The notes beneath the pieces are model-generated. The model saw only the letters and a program-made list of their open reading frames with translations, made no database searches and was not told where the DNA came from. A stretch of DNA of 64,000 nt from Alligator mississippiensis (lineage: Eukaryota > Chordata > Crocodylia > Alligatoridae), in contig NC_081831.1 of the NCBI RefSeq assembly GCF_030867095.1, positions 42,841,319-42,905,318 on the forward strand, given 5' to 3'. Of the stretch, positions 56,524 through 64,000 are shown piece after piece (position 1 is the first letter of the stretch; every line of letters begins with the position of its first letter). Both the position numbers and the translations under genes were made by a program.

Positions 56524-57490
56524 CTGCCACCGACACTGGAACTGATGCCAGCTTGAGCAAGGTAGCACCAGCCGAGCAGACTGGAGCCCAAACCACAGTA
56601 CCGAAGCGGGGGGAACAGTGGTATAGCAGCCGCCCCTGCTTTTGCTCATGTAGTGCTAAAGCTAATTGTCTCTATCCAGGCTCATTCAAAGCAATTGCTC
56701 TTGGCAGCAGCTCTGTTTTTATTTAAAGGGATTTTTTTCCTCTGAGTTGAAGATTTTCCATGTGGACCCTTCCCCTTCTCAGGGGCTGCAGGCCTCTTTT
56801 TAAACTTGTTTTTCAGTTTCTTCACCACTCCCCATCCCATGTGCCTCACTTGCAGTCTCTCTCACCCCCTGCTTCCCCCTCCCCTTCCCTTTCCCTGTTC
56901 CTCTCAGGAAAGCTCTGAATGGTGCTGACAGTCTGACTGTACAAGCTGGAGGTTGCATGGGTGCAACAAGCAAGCATATGGAGAGCATGGGAATGAGTTT
57001 TGGTAATGGGGAAGTGTGTTGAGAGTACGAGCCCGTTTTTATAGTAGTGTGACCTGATCAGGCTGCATCTTCATGTCTTCATGCCACTGACAAGGGAATG
57101 GAGCTGAGGGACTATATGATAGTGGTTCTGAAACCAACTTTAGGGCTCTCTTTCCCTCACAAGCAGGGGCATTGTTGAACTGAGCTTGTGGCTGGAGATC
57201 AGAGCTAGAAAGGCAACTTGCCTGCTGCACAGTATGCTCCTGCCAGCTATGTTATACAAATTTATTCATTTAAAATAACATTCAACTGCCAAACTATTTC
57301 CCAGGGAGGTGTTGGCACTGCCAGGTGGAGGGGAGGAGCAGATTCTGGGACGGAAGTTTAAACTCCATGTAGAGCAATTGTTCGGGAGGGTGGTTTCTGT
57401 GCTGTCTATTGTACTGTGCATGTTTTTGTAACTGTCACATGCTTGTCAAAGGGCAGTCTGTTTTTAATAAAGGCGTTCTTACCATTGCTG
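56524..57490 (+). other. SYTL4: SYTL4 3' UTR with poly(A) signal
   Basis: A canonical AATAAA is at 57466-57471, followed by a T/G-rich stretch, so cleavage near 57490 is likely. The 3' UTR is about 970 nt. Confidence 0.8.
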
Positions 57491-58799
57491 CCTGTGCAGG
57501 ACTAGCTTTTGAGCAGGAGAGTCCTTATGCTGCCCCAGGGAGGGGAATTAATGGAACATGGGTTTGAAGGGTAAGGAGATGAAGATGAGGATGCAACTGT
57601 TGCTGCTGGGTTAGGATGGGAATGTCTTATGCACCAGCAGGCTGCTCTCTGCCCCTACCCATCATTGATCTTGGTCTTGCTATGGACTATGCATGTGATG
57701 AACCAGTGTGCTTTCTCACAGCTGTTCTAGAAACAGAGCAGTACAGTAGTTTGTGGTAGTATAGCTCTGCCAGGGCAGCAGCAAGTGTTGCTCAACTGCA
57801 CCTTGGAAAGAAAAGGGAGGCAAAGAGAGTTAAAAACACTTAAACTGTGCTTTGTGGGTCAGTTTCCCACATCCTAAACGCACACAATCTCTAGACAAGA
57901 GAACAATTTGATCAAGATGCTCCAGGGCTAAATGGAGTGGGACTGCCCAGCAGAGAGTAGATCTGGTGCTTGAGGAGAGCAGCAAGTAGAGTGCTCCCCC
58001 TCAAGCCTGCAGCCCAGCTCAAGCTGTTCTTGCTAAACCCAGGTACTAACTGCCCTCTGTCCTTGTCTGGGGACAGCTGCCTGCCCTGTTCTCCTTCTGC
58101 CTTTTAGCCTTATCATGCATGTGTCTGGGTTTAGACAAAGCAAAATCTTTGTATCTGACATCCAATTCTTGCTGTTCCTGCCAAATGTTCTCGAACATCA
58201 AACAGACATCCTCTTCCCAGGGGAAACTGTTCCAAATCTCTCTGGTGCTGCACAGGCCCCTCTTGGGAACAGTGCTCCAGCCTGTGCTGCTCTGGGTAGC
58301 CCTGTTGTCAGGTGGTGACCTACTGTCATAGCACACTTGATGCATTTTACATAACCTGGGCATTGAAGAAATACAACAAGGAGGGTTGGAGAAAGACAAA
58401 TCAAGAACATCTGCTGCTGCTGTACTCCTGCCAGGTACCACCAGGCTTGACACAGCCTCAGATCCTCCTGCCTGACCTGCTGTTTCCCTGCTACTCCATC
58501 ACTTGAGCCTGAGCAGTAGCTGAAGGGGCAGGGTGGGGAGGAGGAGACAGTGCCTAAACATATTTTCTCAGCCTCCTTGTGAAAGGCTACTGCACTAGCA
58601 GCTTGAACCAGCTGGTCCCTTTCCACCATGAATATTCTTGACCTTTGACTCTGCTGCTTCTTTCACTATTGAGAGCTAGAAAGCAGTGAGGGAATCCTGT
58701 CCTCTGAGGCTGTGGGAGGTCTGAGTTTCAGGAGGGGGCAGGACATCATTCCCCCAGTAGCCAAAGCAAAGCCTCACCCCCTGCCATTGCAGCACTAGC
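57491..58799. other. Interval between SYTL4 and SRPX2, probably SRPX2 3' UTR
   Basis: No exon on either strand. On the minus strand no AATAAA was seen between the SRPX2 stop and 57491; the next one is at 57261-57266, inside the SYTL4 3' UTR. Confidence 0.35.
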
Positions 58800-61700
58800 T
58801 CACTCGCACACATCCCTGTTTTCTGCACGCCGGGAGGCCTCCTGGCTGCTCAGCAGGTAGGTGTCAATAAAGTCGAAGAGCTGGTCAGTGTCAATCGGCT
58901 CGATGAAGCGCTCACGGTCCGTACCCTGCTTGTCTACCAACACCATGTTAAAGCGGGAGCGGGTGATCTGCAAGAACTGCCTGCGGAAGCCAAGGGGAGT
59001 GAGCAGGTGAGACCCAGCAGCTCTCATGAGGGGAGACCCATGACTTCCATCACTGCTGCCCCTCTATGGCAGCGTTTTTACCTCACCCTGGTGCAGCTGC
59101 CCCCAGTTCACAGACCATCTTGACCACCTGCTTAGGCTTGTACACTGCTGAGCAAGGGGCTCCAGGAGGTGAGAAGGGTCTATTACAGGCCACCCAACCA
59201 AGGGGAAGAGCTAGACTGGGAATTTTTAAATCAGCTCGCGGAGGCAGTTAGGTCAAAAGACGTGGTCACCATGGGTGACCTGAACTTTCCAGACATCTAC
59301 TAGGAAGAGCAGTCAGCCAGGTCTGACCGCTCACGTAGGTTCCTAGCTGAGACACAGGACCTCCATCTAACTCGGGAGATGCATAGCCCCACCAGGGGAG
59401 ATGCCTTTTTAGATCTGGTCCTGGCCATGGGCGATGACCTCATGAGGGGGCTGCGGGTGCTTGACCACCTGGGCAACAGCAATCATCGCCTGCTGGAATT
59501 CACCATCTAGCGCGAGATGGCAAAAGCCTGCAGCAAGGCAGCAGCCCTGGACTTCAGGAGGGAGGATTTCAATGAGGTAAGGAGAATAGTTGGGGAGGCT
59601 CTGAGGTCCCGGAGGGGAGGGGAGTCAGGTGTCCAAGAAGAGCGGTCGTTCCTTAAGGAGACAATCCTCCAAGCCCAAAGGGAGATAATCTCAACAAGGA
59701 TCAAAGTGGGCAAGAGGGTGCAAAAGCCCCCATGGCTCACCAAAAGCATACAGGAAAGTCTCCTAGCTAAAAAGGAGGTGTACACCCAATGGAAGGGAGG
59801 GGCCGTCACCAGGGAGGACTATACCTCGGTTGCTTGGCCCTGCAGGGGGGCGGTCAGGAAGGCCAAGGTGGAGATGGAACTGGGACTAGCTACCCCGGAT
59901 CAAGGACAACAAGAAGTCCTTTTTTTAAATACATAGGGGGCAAAAAGAAGGTACCGAGTAATGTGGGGCCTCTGCAAGACATGCTAGGAAATCTGATCGT
60001 CTCACCAGACGACAAGGCTAACCTATTTAACAATTTCTTTGCCTCCATTTTCCTGAGCAGGGACTGGATCAGCCCATCCGCCGGGACCCCCTCAGGCCCT
60101 GGGGGAGGTGCACCCAGGCCTAGAGTCAGTGAGGATCTAGTCAGGAAACTTCTGGAGGGACTGGACGCATTTAAATCAGCAGGTCCTGATGATCTCCGCC
60201 CCAGAGTGCTGAGGGAATTAGCAGAGGTCATTGCGGGATACCTGGCACAGCTTTATGAGCACTCATGGTGCTCTGGTGTGGTGCTAGAGGACTGGAAAAG
60301 GGCCAATGTGGTTCCCATTTTCAAAAAAGGGAGGAAGGAGGACCCAGGAAACTATAGACCAGTCAGTCTTACCTCGATCCTGGGTAAGCTTTTTGAGAGA
60401 ATTATCCTGGGGCATGTCCATGAGGGACCAGCAGGGGAGGTTATGCTTAGGGGCAACCAACATGGATTTGTTAGAGGCAGGTCCTGTCAGACCAACCTGG
60501 TGGCCTTCTATGACCAGGTCACAAAATCCTTAGATGCAGGGGTAGCAGTGGACATAGTGTCGAAGGCCTTCCTGAAGTCCAGAAAGACTCTCTCTCACCC
60601 CATTCACATTAAAAAACTAGGGGACTGTGGCATCCACACCTACACAGTTAAATGGGTCACTAACTGGCTGGAGGGCGGCACCCAGAGTGTGGTGGTGGAT
60701 GGGTCATTTTCGACCTGGAGGGATGTGGGCAGTGGGGTCCCCCAGGGCTCAGTCCTTGGACCTACACTGTTCAACATCTTCATCAGTGACATGGATGAGG
60801 GTCTAAAAAGCACCCTGTTAAAATTTGCTGACGACACTAAGATGTGGGGGGGGGGAAGTGGGCACGTTAGAAGGGAGGAATAGGCTGCAATTGGACCTAG
60901 ACAGGTTACAGAGGTGGGCAGATGAGAACAGGATGGGTTTCAACACTGACAAGTGCAGGGTACTGCACCTGGGGAGGAAGAACCAGCAGCATACCTACAG
61001 GTTGGGGAACTCCCTTCTCTTCAGTGCAGAGGCAGAAAAGGATCTTGCAATCATTATTGATGCCAAAATGGATGTGGGCCAACAGTGTGGGGACGTGGTC
61101 AGGAAAGCCAACCACACCTTGTCACGCATCCACAGATGCATCTCAAGCAGGTCCAAAGAGGTGATCCTTCCCCTCTATGCGACACTGGTCAGGCTGCAGT
61201 TGGAGTACTGCCTCCAGTTCTGGGCGCTGCACTTCAGGAGGGATGTGGACAGCATTGAGAGGGCTCAGAGAAGGGCCACCCACATGATCAGGGGGCAGCA
61301 AGGCAGGCCCTACGAGCAGAGGCTAAGGGACCTGAACCTGTTCAGCCTCCACAAGAGAAGGCTGAGGGGGGATCTAGTGGCCTGTTACAAACTAGTCGGG
61401 GGGCCCAGCAGGCATTGGGGGAGTCCCTGTTCCCCCAAGCACTACCAGGAGTGACTAGAAATAACAGTCACAAGGTGGCAGAAGGTAGATTCAGACTAGA
61501 CATCAGGAGGCGCTACTTCACTGTCAGGGTGGCTAGGATCTGGAACCAACTTCCAAGCGAAGTGATGCTTGCTCCTACCCTGGGGGTCTTTAAGAGGAGG
61601 TTAGACAAACACCTTTCTGGGGTCGTTTGACCACAGCGCTCTTTCCTGCCATGGCAAGGGGTTGGACTAGATGATCTGCTCAGGTCCTTTTTGACCCTAC

Positions 61701-62664
61701 CAACTATGAAACTATGAGAGTTTAGCACCTCCTGTCTTGTTGGCAACATGACCCTGTGCTGTTTGCTTGTCTAAATGACTACAGTCTACCTGCCCTGCTC
61801 TAGCTGCCATTTCAAGGTCAGTGCTCCCCAGGCCAGTCTCCTGTTGGAGCAGGACAGTTGAAGAGACCCTAGGTTATTCCGAGTAGCTTGGTACTATCCA
61901 GCCACAGCCACATGCTGCAGTATGGTACAGCAGCAGGGCTTGTCTCTCTTTCCAACCCTGCACAGCTCAAGGCAGCAGTGCTGGCAGCCCAGCTCCCCAG
62001 GGCACTGTGGCTGTCCCCCATGTTCATAGCAGGGTTTGAAGAGCCAGTGCTTGAGTGTCAGGGTGTGTTTTACCTACAGTAGGTGTCTCCTGGAGTGATT
62101 TCCCCCACCCCATTCAGTACTGGAGATAACAGCAGGGATTTCAGTCCCACCTGCATATGACCCCACCACCTCAGCAAAGGCAGCAGCAGCTCTTGCTAGA
62201 AGCAGCGAGCGCTCTACCAGCCCCGCACTATCAACATGCTACAGCCACCAGCTGATTTGGGCTCTGTAGTCCTGCCTCTGATCTCTTTGCAGTTGTTCCT
62301 CCCACTGCCCCAACAGCTATTGCTGGTACCTGAGCTGCTCAATGATGCTGGCTGAGAGCTGCTGTTCCTGGATGCGTCCCACCTCATGGGGAGGCTGCCC
62401 CACCAGCTCGATGATGGTGATGTGACGTAGGTCCAGCCCACAGGTGGCTTGCTAAGGAGAAGAGCAGAGTAGATCAGAGGGCACTAGCTGGGGGTGTGGA
62501 GGGGGGTTACATCAGGGGAAGGGGCCTCACCTGCAGCATAGCAATCTGCATCTTGTAGAAGCGGTCAGAGGGATCAGGAGCAGAGACAATCAGGAGCCGG
62601 CGCTTCTCAAAGAACTGATCAAGGAGGCTTGCTGCTGAGTTCACATCCACATTGATCTGCATGG
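58800..62664 (-). CDS. SRPX2: SRPX2, sushi-repeat-containing protein X-linked 2, last three exons (partial)
   Basis: Exons on the minus strand: 62664-62531, 62451-62330 and 58980-58800, with stop TGA at 58802-58800. SRPX2 is a secreted sushi/HYR protein linked to angiogenesis through uPAR and to synapse formation. Only the C-terminal DUF4174-type domain is here: [29 protein letters not shown], then [31 protein letters not shown], and finally [20 protein letters not shown] and the end ENRDVCE. These follow human SRPX2 closely; the paralogue SRPX is the alternative, but adjacency to SYTL4 supports SRPX2. The sushi and HYR exons must lie right of the window. The last intron is 3.3 kb and contains a CR1. 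Confidence 0.93.
59165..61719 (+). mobile_element. Long CR1 LINE, second subfamily
   Basis: It starts inside the endonuclease (GLLQ-like [18 protein letters not shown] region) and runs through the reverse transcriptase: [92 protein letters not shown] near 60815-60850, [36 protein letters not shown]. It ends with AACTATGAAACTATGAG. One open stretch of 364 codons (59789-60883) survives; a G run near 60848-60855 and further shifts break the rest. It differs from the 39-kb copy throughout, so it is a separate subfamily. It lies antisense in the last SRPX2 intron. Confidence 0.93.
61720..62329 (-). other. SRPX2 intron DNA beside the CR1
   Basis: No repeat or exon was recognised between the CR1 end and the SRPX2 exon ending at 62330. 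Confidence 0.5.
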
Positions 62665-63327
62665 CTGAAGCAAGGAAGGTTAGAACTGAGCACAAATGGG
62701 GCCCTCTCCCCCCACCCCTCCCTGAATTTTCTAGCTTTGCCTACCCCATAACCAGCACTTATGTCTCTTTCCCCAGGATGAGGTATCTTCCTCAGACTCT
62801 GACTTCTGTTCACTCTCCCAGCAGGAAGCATGTTGCCAGCATCTCCAGCACAGGGTAGAAAATATCCTAGGAGGAGTCAGCCCACAGACCTGAGTCACAG
62901 CCCTTGGGGCAATTTACATTGAGACTGTGGAGAAGGGACCCAGAAATGCAGCAGGCTGGGGCTTGTAGGTGCTTTTAGTCTCTAGGCAGGCTAGGTTCTT
63001 TGAGTAGATGTGATAGCTTTTAGTCTCTAGCCACTAGGTGGCAAGGGAGCAGGTCATAGGTGCTGGGATCCATCTTTCTGTAGAGATTTGGCCTGCAGCA
63101 ATGACACTCACTGTGACTGAGCTGTACAGATCAATAAGGAAGCTCCATCGATAATGTAGCAGGCTCCATCTGCCTGGTGAGGAACAAATCCTCTTCGCCT
63201 GTCCATGGAAACCAAGGCAGCCCTGGGCACACAAGAATGCCACAGAAAGAGACCAACCTCCCACTCTCTAGATTTGGCTAGATGGTTGTGGCTTTCTTTT
63301 GGCCACTGCTGTGATAATGGATAATGT

Positions 63328-63600
63328 ATTGTGTCAGGGTTGACGGTAGTTTTACTAAGATTCATAAATGTTTGGGTCAGCAGGGACCTTAGCAGATCAT
63401 CGAGTCTGACCCCCTGCACTGGGCAGGAAAGAGCGCTGGGGTCAGATGACCCCAGCCAGGTGTATGTCTAGCCTCCTGAGGTTTGGATTGTATAAGATGG
63501 TTTGGATAGGGATGGTCCTGCCTCTGGCAGGGGGCTGGACTAGATGACCCACAGAGGACCCTTCCAGCCCACCTGCTCTATGATTTGATGAATGTGTTAG
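63328..63600 (+). mobile_element. SINE-like unit interrupted by a CR1 fragment
   Basis: Head TGTGTCAGGGTTGACGGTAG, middle TGGATTGTATAAGATGGTTT and CR1-type tail GGACTAGATGACCCACAGAG match the unit at 37.575-37.79 kb. Between head and middle, 63360-63480 is an antisense CR1 3' end (ATCATCGAGTCTGACCCCCT, then GATGACCCCAGCCAGGTGTA). Confidence 0.55.
63360..63480 (-). mobile_element. CR1 3' end fragment nested in the SINE-like unit
   Basis: About 120 bp of antisense CR1 tail, closest to the young tails at 4.4 kb and 42.1 kb, inserted into the unit described at 63328-63600. Confidence 0.65.
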
Positions 63601-64000
63601 CTCTGCAGGCATGCCCCCACCAGGAGGTGCTTGCCAGTATCTGAACCAGTGGCTGAAACCAGTAAGGGTCTGGATCTCTGTCCGCTTCTCTGGACTTGCC
63701 CTTGATTTGCTTTGGGAAACGTGAGAGGAGCAGCAGTACTCAGTGTTGTAAGCAATGGTGGATGCAGGGATGTAACCAGGGGCCTTCTGTCTAGCCCGGT
63801 CTAGGGAGGGCTGGGGGGGGTTAGTCTTATTCTGTGCCCAGGACTCTCCTGGTTTCTATGGAGACACAAGGGGGATTTGCTCTCAGACAGGCAGCATTCA
63901 GTTTACAGGGCAATCAGATGTAGGTCGTGAGGTGCAGCCCTCCCTGGGGGCTTGCAGGGCTCCACTGCAGGTTTGGGTTTAGCTCTGGCTTGTTATGTGG

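Larger units (their letters stand above)
62665..63999 (-). other. SRPX2: SRPX2 intron, right edge of the window
   Basis: No further SRPX2 exon was identified on the minus strand. It contains the SINE-like unit at 63.33-63.60 kb with a CR1 fragment inside. Confidence 0.45.

Noticed and set aside
63108-63419. A candidate upstream SRPX2 exon on the minus strand
   Set aside because: Part of it is a CR1 tail and the rest shows no match to sushi, HYR or DUF4174 sequence and no convincing splice borders.

Overview
The window is vertebrate nuclear DNA, most probably from a crocodilian or a related non-avian reptile. The genes are split by GT/AG introns. CR1 LINEs are abundant, several with reptile-type 3' ends, alongside hAT DNA transposons and Penelope-like tails. 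The species call rests on repeat style and gene order recognised by eye, not on a search.

Five protein-coding genes form a block that matches human Xq22.1: the 3' end of NOX1 (+, from the left edge to 1583), all of CSTF2 (-, 24681 to 6703), all of TYW2/TRMT12 (+, 24864 to 31038), all of SYTL4 (+, coding 44387 to 56523) and the 3' end of SRPX2 (-, 62664 to 58800, continuing past the right edge). Every exon junction listed was checked for AG/GT boundaries and for phase continuity. The three complete genes give uninterrupted proteins of 569, 458 and 691 residues.

Layout: NOX1 and CSTF2 are tail to tail, with about 5 kb of repeat-bearing DNA between them. CSTF2 and TYW2 are head to head across a 182-bp CpG-rich bidirectional promoter with ETS-type sites and a 20-bp perfect palindrome centred on an E-box. 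TYW2 is followed by a repeat-rich gap (31.2-38.1 kb), then a CpG island (38.1-38.8 kb) that is probably the SYTL4 promoter. A long CR1 (39.3-42.15 kb) lies before the first SYTL4 coding exon. SYTL4 and SRPX2 are tail to tail, with a second long CR1 (59.17-61.72 kb) inside the last SRPX2 intron.

The genes act in unrelated processes: superoxide production (NOX1), mRNA 3'-end cleavage (CSTF2), wybutosine synthesis in tRNA-Phe (TYW2), Rab27-dependent granule docking (SYTL4) and an extracellular sushi-repeat protein (SRPX2). Their grouping is conserved synteny, not a functional cluster. The most notable points are: a seven-coding-exon TYW2 at this locus, whereas the human gene is intronless on another chromosome; a 5.6-kb hAT transposon with an exact 8-bp target duplication in CSTF2 intron 8, carrying an inverted Penelope-like insert; and three smaller hAT-like elements with GC-rich internal inverted repeats. 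No retroviral or other capsid-bearing element was recognised.
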